In this document: positions 14,101 through 27,100 of the stretch, one piece after another
How positions within the stretch are numbered: the stretch's first letter is position 1
Layout of the letters: each line of letters opens with the position of its first letter
Assembly: GCA_033980235.1 (NCBI GenBank)
Contig: CM067067.1
Location: forward strand, 18,977,239 to 19,041,238
DNA: 64,000 nucleotides
From: Diadema setosum
Taxonomy: Eukaryota; Echinodermata; Echinoidea; Diadematoida; Diadematidae
Reading direction: 5' to 3'
Made by a program: the position numbers and the translations under genes
Notes under the pieces: model-generated
The model's input: only the letters and a program-made list of their open reading frames with translations
Told to the model about the DNA's origin: nothing
Databases searched by the model: none

Positions 14101-17100
14101 GAGTGATGCAGAAACCACAGCAACCGCCACATCATGTGGGGTGAAAGACAAGAGTACGGCATGTCTGCCAGGAATTGCCAGGTGCCCAGTCTGAAGAGAA
14201 ATGAGGACATTGACACAGTTCCGAGAAGACAATGAAAACATCACCTCTGATAACAAAGTTACAAGAGTTAAGTAATGCCGCAAGCTGAACTCAATACACG
14301 TCTTCATCTGTTTTACAACCAGGCATACATACACTTGTTCTTCATATCAGCTAATGCTAATTTTATTGGTTCTTCACCTCTCTTCAGTGTCAACTCACTG
14401 TGCACCAAGCAGTTTGGGTTGGAAATGATTGATCACTTCACCCTGCAAACCACATTGTCTAATACTATCATACGGATCCTTTCTTCACTCCCTGCATAGG
14501 CAAGGTCGATACTGCCATTCATGATTTCAATGCACAGAATTGCATACCATGATTTCTTTACAAACTTCATGCTGATCTCACAAAGGACAGCAAGCATCTT
14601 TTTCTCACTTCATCATCATGTTAACCTCATTAACAAGAGACCCGCGGGTCTAGCGCTAACCTGAGTATCGCAAGTTCACCTTTCACGCAGTCACTAATCT
14701 AAATTATTCACAGCTCTACCAAAATTTGACCAGGCATTCTTAAGTAGAAGATGAAAATGTACAATAAGGGCCCAATTTTTTTAAGATTCCTTAATTATTG
14801 GGGATTCTGAGGCCCTCTGGGTGGGGCATGGTGCCCATTTTGATAAATTTAGATCCTGACCCCCTAGGGATGCTACCTGCCAAGTTTGACGAAAATCCAT
14901 CATGAGGTTTTCAGGAAGAAGATGAAAATGTACAATGCAGGCCCCCATTTGGACCTTCCCAACCACCCCCCCCCCCCTGCCCCCAAGAGGGGCACCCCTG
15001 TATCTCCTATGAACAAACTCAAAACTGCAGTCATTAATGTACTCACTCTATTATCTTAGCTCTATATCTTCTGATTCTAGAGAAGATTTTTAAAGATTCC
15101 TTCATTTTGGGGGTTTGGGCCCCTTGGGTGGGGCATGGTGCCCATTTTAACAAATTGAGATCCTTACCCCTTAGGGATGCCACCAGCCAAGTTTGGTGAA
15201 AATGGGTCATGGGGTTCTAAAGAAGAAGATAAAGATGTACAATTTAGGCCCCATTAGGACCCCTCCTCACCCCCTCCCCTGGGTCCCAAGGGGGGCACCC
15301 CTGATTCTGCCATGAACAAACTTGAAACTACAGTCATCAATGTACTAACTCATAGTATTAACTTAGCTCCATCACTTCTGGTTCTAGAGAAGAACATTTT
15401 TAAAGATTCCTTAATTTGGGGGGGGGGGGGGGGGGTTCTAAAACTAAAAACATTGACCAGTCATGGTTTCATCAGCAAAATTGCTTGCCCCTTAAGGACA
15501 TTAGCATAAATGACTTTGGAGCTTACTATCAATTTATTAGTTCCATTGACAGAGTTGACTTTTGCAGCACTAGTAGGAAAAGATATGTAACAGCTAAGAA
15601 AGTTCATCAGTAGAAAATGAACCCCTATAGGCTGTTCACTGACTCTGTCAGTGGTAGTAAAACAAGCTACTATCATACTGACTCATGTTCCCTCCGAAAA
15701 TGGCACAGTACACCAATGTGCCAGGTGCCACTAACCACAGTCGCGTTGATCCGCTCTGGGTATCCGTTGCGGCACAATGTGATTTTCTCGTAGTGTACCA
15801 TACAATACATCCAAGATTTTCTTGGAAATTTTTTCTTGTTCTCAATGCCAAAAGTACAGGTGCTCCTCACACGAGATTTTATGGTACAAATGTATATGAG
15901 ATGAAATGATAGTGTCATTGCCTCAAGAGTCTTCTAAGTTTAAAAAAAAGTAAAAATTTTTGCATAGTTCTCATTAACATCATGACCTTGGCCCCTCTCC
16001 CAAAAACTCACCTTGGCGAACTCATAATGCACTGTACTGCCCTGAAGAACATCTCGTCCACCTCCAGCTGAATCTGCTGCAGCGAGATCGCCTTCTCTGG
16101 GTCGTCGGAGGGGAGGGTTGCGTCCTCTGCATCGCCGCATACCTCGGCTCTCCAAGAGTGGTAGTTGGTCCACTGGTTGGCTACATATTGCACGGTGTGT
16201 CTGCGCGGTAGGTTAAAACACACAATAGCACTTGTTTATTACTCCTACAACAGATGAAGTCGCTGGAAATTTGTGTATACAAGTCCAATTTCCTGCTGTC
16301 CTACATCCATGAGTACACACTCATGTGCCATTCACTGTTGCTTTTAACCCTAATATTACTGAGGAGGGGGGGGGGGGGCACTGTGCAAACTTTCAAACAC
16401 ATATTTTGTAAAGCGAGAAAATCGTCTGTATTCACAGGACGTCACAGTTCAATAGCTTCATCACTGGAGAAGCATTGACTTAGTACTTCTATGGGCTATT
16501 CAAAGCCCACTCCAATAGACGGTGAAAAGCAGGCACAGAGAAATGGGCCAAAGTCTCATACCTGATAAGCCGCCCGATCCTCTTCACAAACTGCCTGTAG
16601 CGGGAGCGGTTGAAGGTGCCGAGACCCGAGCGGAAGATGTCGATGAGGGTAGAGCTGAAGGCGACCAGCCTCAGCATGTCTTGGCTCTCCACCTGTTCAA
16701 TGCTGTACGCCCTGTCAGCTGTCAAACATTGACGAGGGAAAAGGCAAACATTACTTTTCTTTCATTATCTCGAAGTTTTGTTATAACCGAACAAATAGAC
16801 AATAAAAACATAGAGCGGATAATGTTGCGGCCTAAATTTTTACTTCGTTGTAACCGGAATTTTGTTTTTAACTGTGTTCATTATAACGGGAGTGCACTGT
16901 ATACTATCTTGAACTTGGCCACAATTCAGTTTTGACCCACCTGAATAGAAGTCTACATGAATGCATCAATGCTCACTAATTATCTATAATCTACAAAGAG
17001 AGTATGGAAAAAAAAATTGATAATAATGATTATGTTAAGACTGTACTTACTAAACAAACAATGGAAAGAAAAAATACAAGCAACGACCACAGTGTTGTAT

Positions 17101-20100
17101 ACGTAAACAGCCCAGTTGAGGAATAAGCCAGTGACACTTTGCATTTTTTGAATTCATAGTAATTCCTTAAATGACACCACAAAGAAAAATCTATTTGAAT
17201 TTGTGTTAAAAAGAAAACCAATGATAGATACACTGAGCAACAGAGAATCACAAACTTTAGAAATCCTGATGCATGTTTTTCGTTTGTTTAAAAACTGCAT
17301 GAAATGGCCAAAAACTGGAATATTTAGGTAAATGCCCTGTTGACCCTATTTTCTCCATGATTTTACTGCTCTATAGTAACATATGTAGCACAGATGGCCC
17401 ACAAACCTGTGGAATCCACCCGGAGAATGTGGCTGAACATTTCAGTGAAGGGGAACTGGGCAAAGAGCTCCACAAGATCACCCTCATTTAGCAGCAAGGA
17501 GTGAGATGACTCCTCCTAGAGGAAAACAGGATACAGAGAACCAACATTTGATTCCATCTGATTTTGGACGATTTCATCACTGCATTTTTATTTTTTTTTA
17601 TACAAACAAGCACACATAAAGACATTCATGCTCTGATACAAAGGGAATGCTATGAGAGGAAATGTTACAAAAACACAGAAAATCATACGAATCAATTTGC
17701 AAAACACAAATTATATGAATTTTCATACTCTTGAAATCAAAAGAAGTGGGGGGATCGATATAATTCAAATCAAACCAGAATAAAGTTTGTTGCCAATCTT
17801 GACAGACTAAACCACACACAGGAAGCGTTTCACTTCAGGGCATTGCACCTTATGCCTTATTAAAGAAGTGGGACGCTCTCAGCTGGACATATGTGCATCA
17901 TCCTCACTCGGTGGGTAGCATTCTTCAATTGTAATCCTATGGCCTCATGAACAGGCTACATATACATGTAGGAGATATGTGATGGGGGGGGGGGGATGTT
18001 TTGCTCAAAGCTGCTGATGTGGTGTAGGCTTAAAGCCATTTTTCACCTCTTGCTAATCTCAACCATACAGTCATATCATATATTTTAATTGCTCCTACGC
18101 AGACACACTGCAGCTTCTCTTTTTTCCCTGAATCATGAGGTACGCCTTAATTGAAATCACAATGAATAATACCAACATAACACTGCACTTAACACGAATA
18201 TGCCAAGGTAACACAGGAGTACATTTCAGCAACATCAAACAGCACTGTAAATGGAGTGGACACAAATCCTGCATGTTTTTTGCATCAATTATTCACAACA
18301 AAAAGGCTCCTGACAGATTTTTCATCTGTATCACAGGAGTGAAATATACCAAAAGTAAATCACATAAAATCAAATTTCTGTCTTAATATGAGTAAACAAG
18401 AATATTTCCAAAATGCAAATTGCTCATCAGATCTACATGTATACTACAGAAAATGGGGCGTCATGACTAAACTCACATCTTCGGCATCGACGTCTTCATC
18501 AACAAGCGTCCAGTTGATGGTGGCATCACTGTTTGCTGACGAGGGGCTCGCAGACAAGACGGTCATTTTGGCCAGGTATTCCTCTCGGTAGCTGCAAGTG
18601 ATAATATATGCACCGGTGAGGTAATCTATAGTATCATCCATATTCATGACAGAGATTCCTGAACACACACACAGTCATAATATTCATCACCATGTAGGCA
18701 GGACTGCACATTAACCCATTTCTTCTACTGGTCTGACCTGTCTGTCGGACCAGTAGGTACCCAGTGTTTCCACGTTTTACTGGTCTATTCCTGAAAAAAA
18801 AAAAAAAATTACTGGTCCAACAGTGATTTTTACTCATCAGGTACTGTTGGACCAGTGCCAGAGTGCAGTGTTGATGTAAGCATCATTTGATGGGTAGATG
18901 TGTGTGTTAAGTTTACTGCTTCATTCATTTGCTTGTTTGGTTGGTTGTATGTCTACTCTTTTTTGATCCAAGATGGGGGAGAGGAGGGAACACATAGGAA
19001 AAAACATTGTTTAACAAAAATGTAGCCCTTCAAAAGACTTAATGACTGTACATAGATATTCAAAAGTGAAGACTGCCATATCTTCAAAAGGCATGAAAAG
19101 CATAAATTGACACATTCCAAAAAGTGATGAAATAGTTTCCATTGTTTTTCAGCGATTGTTTGGATATCCACTCTGATTCACCAAATTTTATCACAATTCA
19201 AATCTGGAATAAACCTAATCCACTGACATACAAACGTAAGGCTACAGGTGGCTGTCTGCTCTAACATAATACGTGCCAACCACATGACAGTACACTCATC
19301 ACACACAAAGGAGACTTCCCAATGATTTTAAGACTTTTGCAAATTAAACATCTATTAATTGGTTATACTGGGTAAAGAGTTTCAGAGCTTATAGTGTTTT
19401 GAATGAGGAATAAGAATGTTTTCAAAACTGATGACAAATCACAAGGAATGAGGATGATGATATAGCAGCTTTACATAAGAATGCATGATTGAATGCCCAA
19501 GGAAGCAGAACAAAAGAAAGCATGCATAAATTCTACACAGGCGGACTTGTTGAACAAGTGGTATTGTAATGGAATTACAGTGCTACATGACCCAGGGATA
19601 AGTGAGTCTCCTATGTCATCATCCTTGTTCAGTGTATTATGCTCTGGGTTTTTAGAGTATAGGTTTACCTGCTGAAGGATCAAAATAAATTCCACAAATC
19701 TATACATTCCATATATACTATCCATTCATGTACTACATGATGTGCAATTATATAAATCGTCTCCAGTGTCCCTTTAACAAACATTTCATGCCTCAGTTCC
19801 TCAATATTATAGATGCCACAAGCTCTCTCAAGGTCAAACAACTTAAAATAGCACATAGCTCTCTTCAGGTCAAACAACTTAAACGAGCACAGACATGCTT
19901 ACCAAGCAAAATGGTCATTCTTAGCTCCGTAATACTTACCGAACTGGACTCATGAGGGTGGACAGCATGACGACGAAGTGGTCGAGGAGGTGCGATGCCA
20001 CAAATCCTTGTGACCTCTGACCTCCAGTGCCCGAGGTGGTCGCCACATTTTCCATGTGCAACAGCTGGGTTTCTTGGCCACCTCCTCGCATTGGTGGAGG

Positions 20101-20326
20101 AGAAGCGACCTAATGGTATCAGATGATGGTAGTAGACAATGTGTTAATAGTAATATAATTATATCCTGCAGTGGGAGCTCAAGTGGGAATGATCACAAGG
20201 AAGTACAGTATTCATCGCATAATCGGGACAGGTTGGGAGTAGCAAACATGGCCCCTTTAAGCGGGGTGCCCGATTTCACGATGAGCACTCACCATACACT
20301 AACGGCATACGACATGTACATGTAGT

Positions 20327-20359
<33 letters not shown>

Positions 20360-23300
20360 CATACTGACGTACTGTACATGTACATGAATACACAACCACG
20401 CTACCCCTCGGCGCGACCCTCTAGCTCTCCCTGCACATGGCTTTGCTTATATGTAGGGGAGAAGAATGTTCGCGAAAGCATGCGTTTCGCAATGGCATGG
20501 ATACTTATACACCGCGCTTTCGTGGCTATGCATGTACGTGTACTGGATGGACGGAGGTCAAAACACACCAGTCCGAAGCTTGCTTTGTAAGTTCGATGTA
20601 AACGACAACTGATAGGGAATCTTTGAAATATTCTTGTGGTATTTTGGTAGATTTTTTTGTGTAAAATATCAACAAAATCAAAGATCGCTTGAAGAAAAAT
20701 TGTCCCGTTTATCAGAGGTCCCCGCCTGATTATCCAGTGAAAATAACATGCAGTGGAAATGTTTCTGGGAAGCGTATGTCATTTAAGCGAGGTTCCCGAT
20801 TATCAGATGCCCGATTATGCGATGAATACTGTACCTTAACCCTTTCTGTGCCGGGGTCTTTGGACAGTGTATACAACACTACAGGGTTTTTTTTTTTTGT
20901 GCCAGTTTGCACTCAAAGCACAAAAAGGGTTAACCCTTGAAATACTGAGTTTTGTTCACCGATTGCCACACTGGCTGGAATAGTAGCACAGATGTCTGGA
21001 AACAAACTGTCCAAGAATGAAGACTACTGTACGAGCTGAAATTTTCGGTTACAGATATTTTCGCGAATTGCTACTTGGAGGACATTTTTGCGTGTTGTTA
21101 ATTTTGCAGTTGCAAAGGTCTAACTGAACTTACTTATTCGCGCATTGTTATTTTTGCGTGCTGTTATTTTCACGGTTCACAGGCGATTCGCGAAATTCAC
21201 AAAAATAAAGCCACCGCGAAAATTTCAGCTTGTACAGTATGTAGTCCCCCAACCCCCCCCCCCCCCAAAGAAAAAAAACTGTTGTGTCATTATAGCCCTC
21301 CTTGTGAAGAAAAAAAAAAAAAACAGCATTTTTACCTTTCCTGCAATAGACGTGTCTAGTAACACAATTTGAGGAAAACAAAACAAAAAAGAATCTTACA
21401 TGAAACCTGCAGTATTTTTGGCAATAAACAGTACAATGTGATGCCAAAAAAGTAACAGTTGGTATTTCTGTCAGAGGATCTTACACATGCTCCTATTCCC
21501 ACCTGGAGGAATGCAGCTGCCCAATCCCCGATACCAGGGGGGCACCTCAGGAGATGGTTGAAAATGAAGAGGTGGTCCTCTAGGGTGGCTACTCGGAGGA
21601 GCACGGACACCTGCAATACAGATCATGGGGTAAGAAATGTCCAATCAATAATTAAGGGGAGTTTGTCACCCCATGCGTCCATGGTTCATCTTTTGTCAAG
21701 TTTTACACTACTACATCCTTAAAGGGCACTTTGCTTCAATATAGCCATTGTCAAATATCAGACAGAGGATGTTACATCCTCCTCAAAAACATGGAGTAGA
21801 CATTCATATAATGTTTAATATCAAATAATTTTATATCATTTTCATGGCAAAGTTTTAAGAGTAACGTAAACGTTTCTTTTTGTGCACTTAGGACTCATTA
21901 TTTTTGTCTATGTTATAACCCAGGTAGATAAAAATTATGACAACATGAAAAGAAAATTATTTCTAACTGGTAATCTACTAATTTCACAACAATAATTCAA
22001 TGTTGTAAGTATGATTACAGTGTATATATTTTGAAACCATATATACAAAAGCAAAAGATCAGCTTTATTTTCCATGCTCAAAAGATCACAATAAAATCTT
22101 TTCAGCATGGAAGGCAATGCCAAAAAGTAATTCAAACTCTGACTTTTTGAGTTGCCATGCTGAAGCTGATCAGCCATACTTTACAACATTATACATACAA
22201 TGTGAGCACTATCACTTTAAAAACTACCATCCTCTAATTTATTTGACAATTTTACCGAAGCTACATCCACAGTAAGGATGACCTCACCATTCTCCGCAGC
22301 CATGATCTTGAGAGCTCGACAAACTCCAAGTCTGAAACGGGCTTTCTCTGGAATGCGAAGAGGACCGATATACACTGCTTCAGTCTGGCGATGTCGGCCT
22401 GAGCAGTGCTAGAATGAACATCAGTGAGGTGGGCTGACAAAGAAACAAACATGGCAGGCAAGTCTTTTAAAAAGAATGAGCAAAGGAAGTCGATGATAAA
22501 ATCATCACGTGCAACGGACATAGGAAATTCCTCCCAAAATTAAAGTCACATGCATCGATAAACCAATTCAGTCATCTGCAACTCTGTGTCTGTATCTCTA
22601 TTCATGTCATCGGTAAATCAATCTACATACATAGACAGGGGCAACAATGTGCCTCAGTCCAACAGGAACGCCATTTGTGGAGACAATGCCATGCCGGGGG
22701 GGACAAAGCTTATCTGGTCAAGCAAAACCAATGCTCTGTCAAAGACAAACATCTTTACCCGTTATTGGCATAGAACTGCTGATCCCTCTGAATAGGTGTG
22801 AGCGATTTAACAGCTGATGTATGTAGCACTCGATCTGCAGACGAGACAGCTGGGCAGTGTATGTGACCAGCGCGTATGTCCCGTGAATGTGCTCTCGCAG
22901 TTTGTCGAGAGCGTGCTCTAGCGCGTGCATCTTGTCCTCCTGGTACTCAACTGTCGTAAACGTGTGCGTTGCCTTCACATTGACGTCATCTTGACACTGA
23001 CCCTGCCATATCACAAAGGCAAAGAGAATTACACATTTCACATGTTTTGTTTAATTTCTGATGTATCTGAGATGCTATCCACATGAAAATCAATACAAAA
23101 TGACACTTTCAAAACATTTACAATACCACGGATGATAACACATTATAAGAGCTTTGAATTCTCACAACATATTCATCAGTCTACATTCCGTTATACAAAT
23201 ACCATATAACATTGTCACATGCACCTGTATTTGCATAAAGTACATTGTAGCAGTGTATTTATGATAAATATACAAGAATAGCAAATAAATACAATGAATA

Positions 23301-24139
23301 CAAAAATGCAGGGAATTTGTCTGTCCTGCATGTAAGGTTGTGAATACATCTCTCTGAAGACAGATACAAATAGGTGTCCCAATTAGCCACATGAATACAG
23401 CAACACAAACACGCTAAATTCCCGATAAAGGAAATACATGTAGCAAGCACCTTGTCGCAAAAATACAATTTTACCATTCACCTTTATAATAGGTGGACAT
23501 TACAGACAAGTTTGATAGGATTAGCACATCATGCTACAAATCAAACAAACAAAAGCAAACAAACAAATAAACAAATTCTGTACCTTGACTGGCACTTCTG
23601 TCTCCCGAAAGCTCCAAATCTCATCTTGACTTCTTGTGTACACCTCCCGAAACCCAGCAATCTCTGCCTTGATCATCCCCACATTCAGTCTGGCCCTCAG
23701 GTAGTTGTTGACCAACTCGTAGAATTCATGTTTGTCCACATAGTTCCCCTACACAAAACACAGGCCGGAGGTGAGAGCCAGCTTCATCTTTATTATTGCA
23801 ATCACTAGCAAGTGTGTTATGCTAACTTTATATGCACAAAGTAATACGCAGATCACATTGTCAGGCTGTGTTTCACAATGGGATGGGGAAAGAAATCCAA
23901 TTGGTACTGTAATAGAAGATAACTTTTAAAGTGGAAGACCTTCAAGCCTCAAGAGCTGCCTCAATTTAGGCAGAGTTTCGTTGCATTGTTCCAGCTTACA
24001 ATAGCTGAACTATTCACTGTGCTGCACCTTCGTATGCAATTTTAGACAGCTGAGAATTTTCACTGGCATTCTACTTTCTCCTTATTTCTTTTTGACTTTT
24101 AAATTGTTCAATGAATAACCTACTACAACAAACATGTAA

Positions 24140-24191
<52 letters not shown>

Positions 24192-27100
24192 ACACAACCA
24201 CATAGAACTACATCCTCACCTTGACAAAACTCTCCACAAACGCATCCTGAGTGGCAAGCATGCTGTTGGAGTAGTAATACCGTAATTCCAGCCTGCTCAT
24301 TGGCTGCATGGATTCTGGTGGCCACATCCCAGTCCTGAGCCAACCGGAAATTAGCCTGGGCTCCGCCCTCTTTACCGCCCCCCTGGTCTCCTCGGCTTGT
24401 GATGGCTCCTCCTCCCTGGTTTGTTCCCTGGCTGCCACAGCAGAGAGAGGATCCTCCTCAGCTGACACAAGGATCAGAGGAGCAGTTCCTGTTGCCTTGG
24501 CAACTGTATCTTCACTTGACATTTGCTCCCGTTGCTCCTCGGTAACTGAAGCAAGAGCTGTTGCTTCTATAGGGGGAGCAGAGGCTCCTGAAGTGACATC
24601 ATCTTCGACTGGTGGGGCTGTTGCTTGTCCTAAAGATAGACAACAAGCTTTTGAATAGAGTGTGACTACATGTAACTTCAACAGGTAGCTGTGACCTGAT
24701 TACTTTCTAAACACTTAAAATGTACTGCAAAATTTGACTAAGCACTGATGCTTCCAATGATGCAATTACTGTCAAATAACAGATTAAATCAAATAAGGAA
24801 GTATGACAATACATGTATGTAAAACAATACCAGTTTCACTGAATCATTATTTGTACTGTAAACGAAAATATGAACTCTTAACCCACCATAAATTACTACA
24901 ACATTCCCGCAAAAATGTATGATGTATTTAAGCATGTACATATTGAGCATGGTGTGTGATAACACAGTTAAGTAGGCATAAGATTTGGCAATCCTACTGT
25001 ATTGTGTGAATGGATGCACTAACTTCTTCCTAACAATGAGTGACTGATACTGATTTCTCCATCCACTGCTATTGGTATTCCACGATAACAAATTTATCTG
25101 CTCCTGAAACTGTCAGGAAGTCCCGATTTGCACAAAATTAGACTTGCTAAATATATGGCATATTCCTCTTAAGTGTGTGGTTATCTGTGTGCTCTGCTAT
25201 GGTAATCTAGAACACATGATGACTGATTGATTGATAGCACTTTCCAAACATTATTTCAATGTCACTGGAGAAAGCATATTGCTGCACCATATAACCACTT
25301 AATTGACTATGCTCCCAAGCTAATGTGGCAATGAATTGTCAATCAGTAATTTGATGGCTGCAGCCTTTACACCACTGGCACACTCAGGGAGGTGAGACGT
25401 CCCACCTCCCTGGTACATTTTAGCTGAGCCAGTGACCTTTCTGTGGCACATGAGCAATGTAATGCATCAATGTACAACATACAATGATCTTTTAACTTTC
25501 ACTCCTTTTTTTTCTCATATTTTCTGTACATTCAATATATAGACCTGATGAAAATGATGATGGCACTACTAAACATGATAATAATAGGGAGCTTTAGATT
25601 TTAGACACGCGGACGTTTAAAAGGAAAAAACATGTTCTGAGCGTGCACAGAAGCGCGCGTCAAGTTGATCTATTTTTAGCTTGCGTCGCCTGAGTTGTTT
25701 ACTACGCGTACTGGGCTATTTTTACGTCCGCACAGTTTGCAACGTAGAGAACTACTTCATGTACCGATCATATGGGGGCGCGATTTTATTTTTTATACGT
25801 AGCGTCCCAGCGTAATCTAAAGCTACTTTTCAACGCGACGCAAGGGAGAGGAGAACGTCCAGCGCACTCATCGTCTCAAACGTCCGCGCGTCAAAATCTA
25901 AAGCTCCCTAATAACAGAACATGTTTCCCTGGGTGATTACAATATCTAACACATGTCTCAACGAAATTATTTGCTGAAAATTGGGAATTAAACAAAGAAA
26001 GTTTTACACAGCTTTGTTCAAACTCTGTCAAATGCTATAAATTGAGCATGTGCTTATGTAGAGAGAGAATGAGGTCATGAATCAAACTATGAATAGCAAA
26101 ATACATACAATGTACACATGTACATTGTAGATCTTTTAAATCAGTCTTCACTTTTCTGATAAAACACCACATCAAAAAGTAAATTCTATATTGACTTTGA
26201 AATTTAAAAATATTTTTGAACTTTACTGACCAAAATCCTTATGAAAGTACAGCATGCTTTAAAACTTACACCAATGCATGCAGGTGTACAATTGTATGTG
26301 TATCAAGAAAAGCACTGAACTGAAACAGGACTCTCGTGTGGGTGTTTGTATATCACAGGGTAGAAATCGGGTACGGATTTAATTTGCTGTAAGTGTACAG
26401 GTGAAGTTACTACAGTATACAACTAATATTTTGTTATGTGTGGGAGTGGTACTGCAGTATGCAATGCTAGGAACCTCCACTATCAATCAAACAATGATAT
26501 TTTTCTCAAATTTTTAAGTGTATGTTGATTACTGGATTCTCTGTTTTTTCAGGTGATCGAAGTAGACAAATATTTAGCACTCACAAGTACTGAATTGATA
26601 AACTACAACGCGCAAAAGCTTTCATTTTGTTAATGTAAAGTTGTTGTTTTTTTCTAGTGAATCTTGAACAGTCAAATTTTCTCAAAGAGTTGAAAGTTCT
26701 ACAAAGTATATGGTGTCATCTTTTAGTATTATGACTGGCTCCCACCTGCCACAAAAGTCTATAAATTCCAGCCATACTATTCTATAGTTTCATGGCATAA
26801 ACTGAATTCAGCCATAAAGTAGATTTGGGGTAGATTGGGGGGGGGGGGGGGGGAGAGAAGGGGGGAGGGTCAATGAAGCAAACATTTGAAATAGATTCAC
26901 GTACCCACACAGGGCATAGGGCATCATGACACTTTAGGTGGTTGCCTCTGTTATTAAACTAGAGCATCTCTTTGTCTTGTGCACTCAACCATTCAGGCAT
27001 TGTGTGCATTTGTATGTACTCATAGCATGTGACTACCTAGTCCTAGGTACTTAGTATTACATCAACTCTAAAAATAGTGTTTCAAATCCCACTGCTTTCA

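Noticed and set aside
24308..24658. A 116-codon plus-strand open frame
   Set aside because: Antisense to EPG5 exon 3, whose alanine/glutamate-rich codons create an open opposite strand.
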